A program made the position numbers and the translations under genes. A DNA stretch of 64,000 bases from Bacillota bacterium (GTDB lineage: Bacteria > Bacillota_I > Bacilli_A > Erysipelotrichales > Erysipelotrichaceae): assembly GCA_023249475.1 (NCBI GenBank), contig JAHFCO010000004.1, positions 1 through 64,000 of the forward strand, read 5' to 3'. Shown piece after piece: positions 15,820 to 23,932 of this stretch. Positions within the stretch are counted from its first letter, which is position 1, and each line of letters begins with the position of its first letter. A model generated the notes under the pieces. That model saw nothing but the letters and a program-made list of their open reading frames with translations. It had not been told where the DNA came from and searched no databases.

Positions 15820-17268
15820 TTAGTTCATCTCATTTAAAATGCTTACAATCAATGGCTTAACTTTTGTATGAATTTCTGCTGAATCATTTATTAGTTCATA
15901 TCGGAAACCATTCAAGTCAAAAGGCGGGCTGGAGTATTGATTCGTTTGGGCAAAATAGAACAGCATCCGCTCTTTATCAGAACGGAGAGCATAACCAACC
16001 TCAACCATTACATTATGTCGGCATCCTGTTAAATCTGCGATAAATATATCACATTCCTTGATCTCATTATACATTACAGATCGAATATCAAATGTAGCTC
16101 CTTCCTGTGTTCCTAAATCAACCAATTCAAGATTTAAATCTTCAACAACGCTTTTTAATGCATTAAGACGATGTAGTGCATTTTGGTAATTTTCATCCGT
16201 CGAAGCGGGATACCATCGTGCCAAGAACACCTTTTTGGGGATGTTGTCATAGACCTTATCAAAAATACTGATGATATCATCTATACCAACGTTTTTGGCA
16301 TCAGAAATATGATTTTTAGCCACCCACTTGATGAAGCGATTGTACTTGTCAAGGTTAGAAAGCTTGTAATACGCTAAAGCCCCAACAATTGAACTATTGT
16401 TGGAAGAAATAACTATGCTGGATTCATTTAGTGCATTTTCTACATTTACAAGCTCATTCTTAACATCATCAACTGCTGTTTCTTTGCTAATCAGATCTTC
16501 TTTAAGTAAGTATCTGAATAAATCAGTGAAGAATGAATACTTATTTGAAGATACCAATTTCTTAATATTAGGAAAACAACTAAAATCTATTTTTTCATCC
16601 CCGCATAACAATTCGCGTGTGAACTTATAGTGCAATCCAAACGGCTGAGGTTTTTCAAGAATTGCGTCAGTAAATATGCTGCTGCTTTCTATAATTATCT
16701 TTATGTTTTGCTCCATTTTAATTGGGATTTGTTTTGAATTTATATTATGAAATATTGCTCGTGAATTATTTCTGGCTTCGTCATCGTTAGGAAATATAAT
16801 AAGACAAAAGGGAATCAAAATATCACTTGTCAGATAATTTGCAGCACTTAGGCGATGATTCCCATCGATCCTGCTTAATCGTATATCGTTTTCATCAAAT
16901 GATATTTGAGCAACTTTTAATTGTCTTCGATCGTCAATTAATTTATTTTCATCAGGCTTAAAATTGATTTTAACTTTTCCAACTTTCGAATTGAAGCCTT
17001 TGTCTGCCGAATCAACAGCAGCGGCAAGATTAATAAAATCTCCGTTCTCACCAGACAGGCCCATTTTCATTGACAGAACAACTTCTGGAAAGAAGGCGTA
17101 TTCGCCTCTTTCTAAAAATTCTTTCATCTCATCTTTGTGTTCTTCAAGCAAGTCCCGCTGTATGTCAGGATTTATTTCGGATATTTGAGCCAACGACTTA
17201 ATACTCGCGATACCACGCAAGCACAGATAATTGTCCATGATTTTTGAAAGCATTCCGTTTAATTTCAT
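15820..17268 (-). CDS. DGQHR/DndB-like domain protein with TIR/NDT-like C-terminal effector domain
   Basis: A 482-residue two-domain protein. Residues 100-185 contain 'LSRIDGNHRLSAANYL' (134-146) and 'AIFHNINSKQIPIK', the pattern of DGQHR/DndB/ParB-like domains. Residues 346-440 contain 'KKVFLARWYP...' then 'ECDIFIADLTGCRHNVMVEVGYALRSDKERMLFYF'. The ADLTG-xx-NVxxExGYA motif is shared by TIR-like and nucleoside 2-deoxyribosyltransferase-like proteins, with Glu 423 in the catalytic position. It starts 12 bases after the hsdR stop with GGGGG as ribosome site, so it is the fifth gene of the restriction operon. The gene is clearly more AT-rich than hsdR. I infer a defence effector; a direct function is not established. 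Confidence 0.72.
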   Translation of the reverse strand: MKLNGMLSKIMDNYLCLRGIASIKSLAQISEINPDIQRDLLEEHKDEMKEFLERGEYAFFPEVVLSMKMGLSGENGDFINLAAAVDSADKGFNSKVGKVKINFKPDENKLIDDRRQLKVAQISFDENDIRLSRIDGNHRLSAANYLTSDILIPFCLIIFPNDDEARNNSRAIFHNINSKQIPIKMEQNIKIIIESSSIFTDAILEKPQPFGLHYKFTRELLCGDEKIDFSCFPNIKKLVSSNKYSFFTDLFRYLLKEDLISKETAVDDVKNELVNVENALNESSIVISSNNSSIVGALAYYKLSNLDKYNRFIKWVAKNHISDAKNVGIDDIISIFDKVYDNIPKKVFLARWYPASTDENYQNALHRLNALKSVVEDLNLELVDLGTQEGATFDIRSVMYNEIKECDIFIADLTGCRHNVMVEVGYALRSDKERMLFYFAQTNQYSSPPFDLNGFRYELINDSAEIHTKVKPLIVSILNEMN

Positions 17269-17280
17269 ATGTGATCCCCC

Positions 17281-20200
17281 TTACACCAGCCCGAAATATT
17301 TCTCGAAGAACTTCATCAATTTCTCAATAACACTCTGCTTCTTAGCAGCTCTGTTGCCTCCGCCAAAGCGTGAAACCGGAGGCATGATCTTGTCGATGTC
17401 TGTACCGGTTGTTTTGAGTGTGCCATCGCGGAAGGAATTGTCGATGAACCGCTTCGTTTCATCCTGCTTGAGCTTTTCCTCATCAATGAGTGCTGCAAGG
17501 TCGGTTTCCTTCTGTTCATGGACAAATCTACGCCAATCCTCATCAACCTTAGTGGAAGCATTGACTGTGTCGATGAAGTGCTCGATGAGTTCCTTCTTGC
17601 TGCGGAGCTGGATACTGGAATTGACCGCTTTGTCAATCGAAACCAGAATGTTCTTATCTTCACAGTTGGATGCATGGTATTTGGCTACCAACATGAGGAT
17701 GTAATCGATGTTGATTTCAATTTGCCTGATGAGTTCAATCTCAAAGACAATGTCATCATTGATCTTTTCCTTGTCGGCAGTCTTATCTTTAGAAAACTCT
17801 TGATAAAGGTCAATATAAACGCTCTGGTAGTCTTGATAATCCCTGTTCGTCAGAATCTCATTACCAGAAAAACTGTCAAAGGCAGTCAGGATATTCTTGA
17901 GACGAAGAACAGCGCCGAACAGACGGATAAAGTCCTTCTGGTTTTGCTCTCCGATAATGGCTTGTCCCAAAGGGAATCGCTCTGTCAATTCATCAATCAA
18001 CTCGCTATAGCCGGGCTGATGCTTTCCATTCTCATCAAAACCATTGTAGTAAGTCTCATAATTTTTCAAGAGGACGATACTGCCGGCATCCTTATCTCCG
18101 AATAGGGCAATGGCTTCATCCGTTTCCTGCTGCAGATCACGGAAGCATACGATATTGCCGTAGGTCTTGACCGAGTTTAGAATACGGTTGGTGCGTGAAA
18201 AGGCTTGAATCAAGCCATGCTGCTTAAGATTCTTGTCTACCCATATAGTATTAAGAGTAGTTGCGTCAAAGCCAGTCAGGAACATATTGACGACAACCAG
18301 CAGATCCACCTCGCGCCTTTTCATACGCATGGATAGATCCTTATAGTAGTTTTGGAACTTGTCCGAGGAAGTATCATAATTAACATTGAAGTCGGCATTG
18401 TAATCCGCGATTGCGGACTCAAGAAAATCGCGAGAAGACTGGTCCAAGCTATCCGTGTCAAAACCTTCGTCCGGGAACACATCCTCTGGATCGGCTTCAT
18501 TTGCGCTATAACTGAAGATGGTTGCCACATTGAGTTTGCGGCCTTGTTCTGACAACTGCTTTTTTAGTTCGGAGTAATACATCCTTGCCACAGGGATCGA
18601 ACTAGTCGCCAAAATGGAATTAAAGCCTGCTACACGTTGACCTTGAAGCGAATAGAAACTACTGCGTTTGGTCTTCTGGTCAAAGTGTTCGAGGATGTAA
18701 CTGACGACCTCACGTATACGGTTCGGATCAGCCATAGCTTTTTCAGTATCGATGGCAGAGACGTTTTTATCCTTAACATCGTTTTTCATTTTCACCGTGT
18801 TGATGTAATCGATGCGGAAAGGCAGCACGTTTCCGTCATTGATGGCATCCACGATGGTATAGGTGTGAAGCTTTTCCCCAAAAGCCTGTGGCGTGGTTCT
18901 CATCAGTGGGTTACCACCACTTCCGGCATTGGCCGCAAAGATGGGTGTTCCTGTAAAACCGAACAAATGATAATGCTTAAAAGACTTCACGATCTTGCTG
19001 TGCATATCCCCGAACTGGGAGCGGTGGCATTCGTCAAAGATGATGACCATGTGCTTCTTGAAAATTTCATGGCCTTTATTCTTTGAAACGAATACATCCA
19101 GCTTCTGTATAGTCGTTATGATGATATGAGATGTGTGATCCTCCAGTTGTTTTTGCAGGATTCTAGTTGAAATGTTGCTATTGGCAGCTCCCTTCTGGAA
19201 GCGGTCATATTCCTTCATTGTCTGATAGTCCAGATCCTTACGGTCAACAACGAAAAGTACCTTATCTATGTAAGGTAAAGCCGAAGCGATTTGTGCGGTC
19301 TTGAAAGAAGTTAGTGTCTTTCCGCTTCCTGTAGTGTGCCAGATATAGCCTCCCGCATCTAGTGTACCGGTTTTCTTGTAGTTGCTAGATATTTCAATTC
19401 GAGAGAGGATGCGCTCAGTAGCGGCGATCTGGTAGGGGCGCATAACCAACAGCAAATCCTCAGACGTGAAGACGCAGTATTTCGTCAGCACATTCAAAAG
19501 GGTGTGCTTTGCCAGAAAAGTTCTGGTGAAGTCAACAAGATCTGCAATGGCTTTATTGGTTCCGTCCGCCCAGTAGGAGGTGAACTCAAAGCTATTGCTG
19601 GTCTTTTTACTTTTTTTGCGCTCGCCCTCTTCGTTTTCTTTCACATGACTGAAGCGAGTAGTATTTGAATAATACTTGGTATGAGTTCCATTGGAGATGA
19701 TAAAAATCTGGGCATACTCAAATAAGCCGCTGGCTGCCCAGAAGCTGTCTCGCTGATAGCGCTTGATTTGATTGAAGGCTTCCCGGATGGCGACCCCTCG
19801 GCGTTTAAGCTCGACATGGACCAGCGGCAGCCCATTCACAAGGATCGTCACATCATAACGAGTGTTGTGAGCTCCTGCGGATTCCTCATATTGATTCATG
19901 ACTTGCAGTTGGTTATTGTGTATATTCCTTTTATCTATTATGGCGATGTTTTTGGTTAAACCATTATCGAGTCTAAAACTATGTCGCTCATCTACTTGAA
20001 TCTTTCGAGTTTTTTCAACAATGCCCTCATTTTTACAAATAAGGTATTCATTACAAAAACGTTCCCACTCACTATCATAAAACTTATAATCGTTAAGTCT
20101 TTCAATTTGAGAGCGTAGATTGGCAATAAGACCAGCCTCGTTCGTGATGCTCAAGTATTCGTACCCTTGTTCTTGCAAACGCTTAATAAAATCTTGCTCT

Positions 20201-20304
20201 AACTTAGCCTCGGACTGATAGGAGTTCGAGCAATCATATTCTGCTACATATTCAGCAACTACTGTACTTTCATTGGAGGAAACCACGATGTTGTATAGGA
20301 TCAT
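17281..20304 (-). CDS. hsdR: Type I restriction endonuclease subunit HsdR
   Basis: A 1007-residue motor/nuclease subunit. The nuclease domain carries 'ARYDVTILVNGLPLVHVELKRRG' (D...ExK, about residue 150-172). The SF2 translocase has Walker A 'IWHTTGSGKTLTSFKTA' (about 325), DECH box 'VIIFDECHRSQFG', 'LFGFTGTPIF' and 'FLTGFDATTLNTIWVDK'. It cuts DNA at a distance after ATP-driven translocation when the target is unmethylated. It begins inside the hsdS stop (ATGA overlap). Full length, with all catalytic motifs intact. Confidence 0.96.
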   Translation of the reverse strand: MILYNIVVSSNESTVVAEYVAEYDCSNSYQSEAKLEQDFIKRLQEQGYEYLSITNEAGLIANLRSQIERLNDYKFYDSEWERFCNEYLICKNEGIVEKTRKIQVDERHSFRLDNGLTKNIAIIDKRNIHNNQLQVMNQYEESAGAHNTRYDVTILVNGLPLVHVELKRRGVAIREAFNQIKRYQRDSFWAASGLFEYAQIFIISNGTHTKYYSNTTRFSHVKENEEGERKKSKKTSNSFEFTSYWADGTNKAIADLVDFTRTFLAKHTLLNVLTKYCVFTSEDLLLVMRPYQIAATERILSRIEISSNYKKTGTLDAGGYIWHTTGSGKTLTSFKTAQIASALPYIDKVLFVVDRKDLDYQTMKEYDRFQKGAANSNISTRILQKQLEDHTSHIIITTIQKLDVFVSKNKGHEIFKKHMVIIFDECHRSQFGDMHSKIVKSFKHYHLFGFTGTPIFAANAGSGGNPLMRTTPQAFGEKLHTYTIVDAINDGNVLPFRIDYINTVKMKNDVKDKNVSAIDTEKAMADPNRIREVVSYILEHFDQKTKRSSFYSLQGQRVAGFNSILATSSIPVARMYYSELKKQLSEQGRKLNVATIFSYSANEADPEDVFPDEGFDTDSLDQSSRDFLESAIADYNADFNVNYDTSSDKFQNYYKDLSMRMKRREVDLLVVVNMFLTGFDATTLNTIWVDKNLKQHGLIQAFSRTNRILNSVKTYGNIVCFRDLQQETDEAIALFGDKDAGSIVLLKNYETYYNGFDENGKHQPGYSELIDELTERFPLGQAIIGEQNQKDFIRLFGAVLRLKNILTAFDSFSGNEILTNRDYQDYQSVYIDLYQEFSKDKTADKEKINDDIVFEIELIRQIEINIDYILMLVAKYHASNCEDKNILVSIDKAVNSSIQLRSKKELIEHFIDTVNASTKVDEDWRRFVHEQKETDLAALIDEEKLKQDETKRFIDNSFRDGTLKTTGTDIDKIMPPVSRFGGGNRAAKKQSVIEKLMKFFEKYFGLV

Positions 20305-21485
20305 GCGCTCGCCTCCTTAAAGTTTAATAGTTTGTCTCTATAATATTCGTACTGCTTGCGTCTTGCTTCGATTTCAGCAGGCAAACCGTATGCAATGTCG
20401 TTGACAAGTGAATCAAATCGGTCAAGTATGGCAACAATACGCGCCTGTTCCTCTTTTGGTGGGATAGGGATTTCTATAGCTTTTAACGCGGGAACACTTG
20501 AATGCACAACTTTGCTTTTTACTTTTCCTTTACTTTTTTGTATCTGCGCATCAGTAGTTGATAATGCATAAGCTATATATTTCGGGTTTTCATTGTGTTT
20601 CATTACAACAATGTCACCCCCAGCCAAGCACTTTTCATGTCCAACATAAACGCAAGATTTTCCAATTTCATTAACACTTTCACCTGTAATTGCAAATAGA
20701 ACATCTCCATGCTCAAAATACTTTTTGTTCTGAATTTCTTTAGCATTTGTGTGTGACACACAAGTGTCAAACCAAATATTGTAAGTGGTATATATTTCCC
20801 CATATCGTACACACGGCGTTCCTGTTTCGGTAACTTGGTCACGCTTAATGCCTGAACCTCTATACATATCAATAGCAATCTCACCCAACAATTTCCTTGG
20901 TGCATTATTTGTGATCGAGAATAACTCGTCCCTATAATACTCATACTGCTTTTTTCGCGCTGTAAGCTCCGCTGTAAGCTCCGCTGTAAGCTCCGCTGTA
21001 AGCTCCGTAAAATTGTCCAGTATACGGACAATTTCCTGCTGCACGAGCAGCGGTGGGATGGGGATTGAAAGCTTTCTAAAGTCACCACCAGTAAGCTTTG
21101 GTATATTCCCATGGATAAGTGCACTAACATTTATTATCTGAATATAATGGTATAAATATCTAAGAAGAATGCCTTCTTTTTCTTCAATGATATGTGCATG
21201 ATTATTTACCCATATCTTGCCTTCGGCCCAATTAACAACGGGATTACCGTTAGGAGTAACAACGCTCCCATCTTCACCAACAAGTACATAGGTCCCATCA
21301 AAAATGTAGTCTGAAACGTAATCTTGTATTCCATTAGCACCATAGTAAGGATATTCTCCTTTTACACGTGCTGATTTCGTTACCGGTTTACGCTTATTAT
21401 CAAGAATGCTGCAACATTGCTCAAGAGGCTTGTACTCCACACCATCCGGGCAAAGTTCCGTAATCAATTCTTCCAATCTACTCAT
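20301..21485 (-). CDS. hsdS: Type I restriction specificity subunit HsdS with ELTA repeats
   Basis: A 394-residue specificity subunit with two target recognition domains. TRD1 (about 1-165) ends at 'LSIPIPPLLVQQEIVRILDNF' and TRD2 (about 195-365) at 'IEIPIPPKEEQARIVAILDRF'. Each is followed by a conserved coiled coil ending in (R/K)KQYEYYRD. Between TRD1 and its 'KKQYEYYRD' is the run TELTAELTAELTAELTAR, four exact 12-base repeats. This is the same place and motif as the TAEL repeats of EcoR124I/EcoDXXI that set spacer length in the DNA target. Start at 21485 overlaps hsdM by 8 bases; the upstream open frame to 21581 is inside hsdM. Confidence 0.94.
   Translation of the reverse strand: MSRLEELITELCPDGVEYKPLEQCCSILDNKRKPVTKSARVKGEYPYYGANGIQDYVSDYIFDGTYVLVGEDGSVVTPNGNPVVNWAEGKIWVNNHAHIIEEKEGILLRYLYHYIQIINVSALIHGNIPKLTGGDFRKLSIPIPPLLVQQEIVRILDNFTELTAELTAELTAELTARKKQYEYYRDELFSITNNAPRKLLGEIAIDMYRGSGIKRDQVTETGTPCVRYGEIYTTYNIWFDTCVSHTNAKEIQNKKYFEHGDVLFAITGESVNEIGKSCVYVGHEKCLAGGDIVVMKHNENPKYIAYALSTTDAQIQKSKGKVKSKVVHSSVPALKAIEIPIPPKEEQARIVAILDRFDSLVNDIAYGLPAEIEARRKQYEYYRDKLLNFKEASA
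20959..21006 (-). repeat. Four tandem 12-bp repeats in hsdS
   Basis: Four identical copies of GAGCTTACAGCG (minus strand) encode (ELTA)4. The unit is a multiple of three, so gain or loss of a copy changes the HsdS spacer by four residues without a frameshift. Confidence 0.95.
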
Positions 21486-23049
21486 GCGCCACCTCGATTT
21501 CCGCGATGATTTTCGCAATCTCATCTCGAAGAACTTGCTCCCGAGCAACGATCTCTTCAATCTCAGCGTTGAGCACAGCAATATCGACTACTTCGCGCGT
21601 GTCCTTCTGCTCAACATAAGTAGAAACGGAAAGGTTATAATCCTGAGCAGCAATATCGCTATTGGCCACCTTCACAACGAAATGGTCATGGTCAGCTCGT
21701 TTCGTATAGGCACCGATAATCGCATCCATATTTTTCTGCGTCAGCTTATTGCTGTTGGTAACCTTGACGCACTCCTTGGAAGCATCGATGAACAGAGTGC
21801 TATTTTCCGTTTTGGACTTCTTTAAGACCATGATACAGGTGGCGATGGTGGTGCCAAAGAAAAGGTTATCTGGCAGTTGGATCACGCAGTCGATGTAGTT
21901 GTTGTCGATCAGATATTTTCGAATCTTCTGCTCCGCGCCACCTCGATACATAACGCCAGGGAAGCAGACGATGGCTGCTGTCCCATTCGTGGCAAGCCAA
22001 GAAAGTGAGTGCATGACAAAGGCAAGGTCAGCCTTGGACTTTGGTGCCAGCACACCAGCGGGTGAAAACCTCGGATCGTTGATCATAAGCGGATTGGCGT
22101 CTCCATCCCATCTGATCGAGTAAGGGGGATTAGACACGATGGCCTCAAAAGGCTCATCATCCCAATGCATCGGGTCTGTCAGTGTGTCGCCATGACCGAT
22201 ATCGAATTTGTCATAATCGATGTCGTGGAGGAACATATTGATCCGGCAAAGGTTATAGGTGGTGATGTTAATCTCCTGTCCATAAAAGCCCTGACGAACA
22301 TTCTCCTTACCGAGGAGCTTCGCAAAATTGAGCAAAAGTGAACCAGAGCCACAGGCAGGGTCATAGACCTTGTTGACTTCCGTTTTGCCCACAAGGGTTA
22401 TGCGTGTCAGCAACTCGCTCACTTCTTGAGGTGTATAATACTCGCCGCCGCTTTTCCCGGCATTCGAAGCATACATTCCCATAAGGAATTCATAGGCATC
22501 GCCAAAGGCATCAATGGTATTGTCCTGATAATCGCCCAGCTTCATTTCGCCCACGCCGTTCATGAGTTTAACGAGTTTTTCGTTTCTCTTAGCTACAGTG
22601 CCGCCAAGCTTGTTGCTGTTTACATCAATATCGTCAAACAAGCCTTTGAAGTCATCCTCACTGGGTGCTCCTTGGGCTGAGCTTTCAATGTTACGGAAAG
22701 CTCTCTCAAGGGTCTCGTTGAGGTTCTCGTCTCCAGCTGCTTTTTTCCGTACATTCTCAAACAGCTCGCTTGGTAGGATAAAAAAGCCCTTGGTATGCAC
22801 CAGATCCATTCGGGCTTCTTCTGCTTCGCTGTCCTTAAGCTTAGCATAATCAAAGTCTTTGTTCCCGGCTTCATGCTCGCCGCGGTTTATGTAGTCTGTG
22901 AGGTTCTCTGAGATATATCGATAAAAAAGCATCCCAAGAACGTACTGTTTAAAGTCCCAGCCGTCCACGCTGCCTCTAAGGTCATTGGCAATATTCCAAA
23001 TGGTGCGGTGTAGTTCCGCGCGTTCCTGTTCTTTTCTGTTATCAGCCAT
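21478..23049 (-). CDS. hsdM: Type I restriction DNA methyltransferase subunit HsdM
   Basis: A 523-residue N6-adenine methyltransferase. The N-terminal HsdM domain begins MADNRKEQERAELHRTIWNIANDLRGSVDGWDFKQYVLGMLFYRYIS. SAM motif I is 'VYDPACGSGSLLLNF' (about 255) and the catalytic NPPY is in 'AIVSNPPYSIRWDGDANPL'. It forms an M2S1 methyltransferase with HsdS. ATG 23049 has GGAG 10 bases upstream and overlaps the end of the XRE regulator gene by 8 bases. Confidence 0.96.
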   Translation of the reverse strand: MADNRKEQERAELHRTIWNIANDLRGSVDGWDFKQYVLGMLFYRYISENLTDYINRGEHEAGNKDFDYAKLKDSEAEEARMDLVHTKGFFILPSELFENVRKKAAGDENLNETLERAFRNIESSAQGAPSEDDFKGLFDDIDVNSNKLGGTVAKRNEKLVKLMNGVGEMKLGDYQDNTIDAFGDAYEFLMGMYASNAGKSGGEYYTPQEVSELLTRITLVGKTEVNKVYDPACGSGSLLLNFAKLLGKENVRQGFYGQEINITTYNLCRINMFLHDIDYDKFDIGHGDTLTDPMHWDDEPFEAIVSNPPYSIRWDGDANPLMINDPRFSPAGVLAPKSKADLAFVMHSLSWLATNGTAAIVCFPGVMYRGGAEQKIRKYLIDNNYIDCVIQLPDNLFFGTTIATCIMVLKKSKTENSTLFIDASKECVKVTNSNKLTQKNMDAIIGAYTKRADHDHFVVKVANSDIAAQDYNLSVSTYVEQKDTREVVDIAVLNAEIEEIVAREQVLRDEIAKIIAEIEVAHE

Positions 23050-23275
23050 TGTTCTGTTTCTCCTCTTTATCTGTATTTGGCACAAACTCCATGACATCGC
23101 AAATGTCGCAGTTTAGAGCGGCGCATATCTTTTGAAGTATTTCAGTGTTCACATTTTCATTTCGGCCAAGCTTCGATATGGTAGCCGAGCTGACGCCAGA
23201 AAGACGCTGCAGATCTTTCTTTTTCATGTTCTTATCAATCAGCAACTTCCAGAGCTTGTTATAGCTTATCGCCAT
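23042..23275 (-). CDS. XRE-family regulator of the restriction operon
   Basis: A 77-residue one-domain helix-turn-helix protein starting MAISYNKLWKLLIDKNMKKKDLQRLSGVSSATISKLGRNENVNTEILQKICAALNCDICDVMEF. This is the Cro/C1-type fold related to YozG and HTH_26 proteins. It is the first gene in the operon and overlaps hsdM, as control (C) proteins of restriction systems do. The start at 23275 is preceded by GGAGGTG 7 bases away; the longer frame to 23305 starts inside the promoter -10 and was rejected. Likely autoregulates the operon promoter, which is inferred from position. Confidence 0.88.
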   Translation of the reverse strand: MAISYNKLWKLLIDKNMKKKDLQRLSGVSSATISKLGRNENVNTEILQKICAALNCDICDVMEFVPNTDKEEKQNNG

Positions 23276-23304
23276 GGTTTTGCACCTCCCGCAAATATAT
23301 TCCA

Positions 23305-23333
23305 ATTATATCGTTAATGCGAGAGAATAACAA
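23305..23333 (-). promoter_or_regulatory. Promoter of the type I RM operon
   Basis: Minus-strand -35 TTGTTA (23328-23333), 17-base spacer, consensus -10 TATAAT (23305-23310), 30 bases above the XRE start codon. Confidence 0.82.
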
Positions 23334-23499
23334 TTAAATTTAAGAACGCATTATTTATAATGCCTATTCATATTTGCATCCGCATCGTCTTGCGGGTGCT
23401 TTTAATTTTTCCCGCACCCCGTCCGATTTAACCAGATTTCCTGGCATACGGTGAGCGAGATAAATTTTCAAGAAAAATACCTTTCTTGGTACTCAACCA

Positions 23500-23730
23500 A
23501 TGTGATTGTGTCCTTTGGCTGTTGAGGGACATAAAACTTTTCAAAGAAGTTTATCTTTCTCTCGTTCAAACAGTGCAAAAGTGTCCTGTGACTATTAGAG
23601 GGAGAAAAAAACTATTTGAAAAGCCTCAACTTATGGTCTTCTCCAAGGCTATGGGATGAGAAGAAAAATTATTTTGATTCTTTTCGTTCAAACAGATGGT
23701 TTAGCTCCATTGGTTAGTGAGGGACAAGAA
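23500..23730 (+). repeat. Three degenerate repeats before the primase gene
   Basis: In the 420-base gap without a gene between the RM promoter and the primase start, a motif of form TCCnnTGrnTrnTnGAGGGA occurs three times, with GAGGGA at 23524-23529, 23598-23603 and 23719-23724. Copies 1 and 2 share a longer GTGTCCT...GAGGGA core and similar AT-rich flanks with CTTTTCAAAG/TATTTGAAAAG. GTCC and GGGAC arms can pair within a copy. The position before a replicative primase-helicase suggests an origin or control region; this is inference. Confidence 0.45.
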
Positions 23731-23756
23731 TTCAGCCCTCGGGAGGAGGTGAAAAA

Positions 23757-23917
23757 ATGCAATACGACAATCTGCCAAAAGTACTGAGAGAAAACGGCAC
23801 TTTCTGCCTCTGGCGGTTTGAAGAACGACAAGGACAAGAGAAGCCCGCTAAGTTTCGCATCAAATTAATGGGAGAAAAGCACAGCCAAACAATGAAAAGA
23901 CCTTCACAGATTATGCC
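23757..23917 (+). pseudogene. N-terminal fragment of the primase, separated by a frameshift
   Basis: A well-placed start (GGAGGTG then ATG at 23757) opens a frame MQYDNLPKVLRENGTFCLWRFEERQG... which runs through 'KPAK' and then becomes nonsense, stopping at 23917. From about 23852 the -1 frame reads 'HQINGRKAQPNNEKTFTDYAAAVEVVNRYDG' and joins the primase frame without a break. One base has been lost near 'AAGTTTCGC'. No good slippery heptamer is seen, so a real mutation or a sequencing error is more likely than programmed frameshifting. Confidence 0.75.
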
Positions 23918-23932
23918 GCTGCGGTTGAGGTC

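Noticed and set aside
20959-21006. CRISPR-like repeat array
   Set aside because: The repeats are contiguous 12-mers without spacers and encode ELTA in frame; no cas gene is present in the window.
23845-23917. Programmed -1 frameshift in the primase gene
   Set aside because: No X-XXY-YYZ slippery heptamer in the right frame, and the conserved residues switch frame exactly at AAGTTTCGC, as expected of a base loss.
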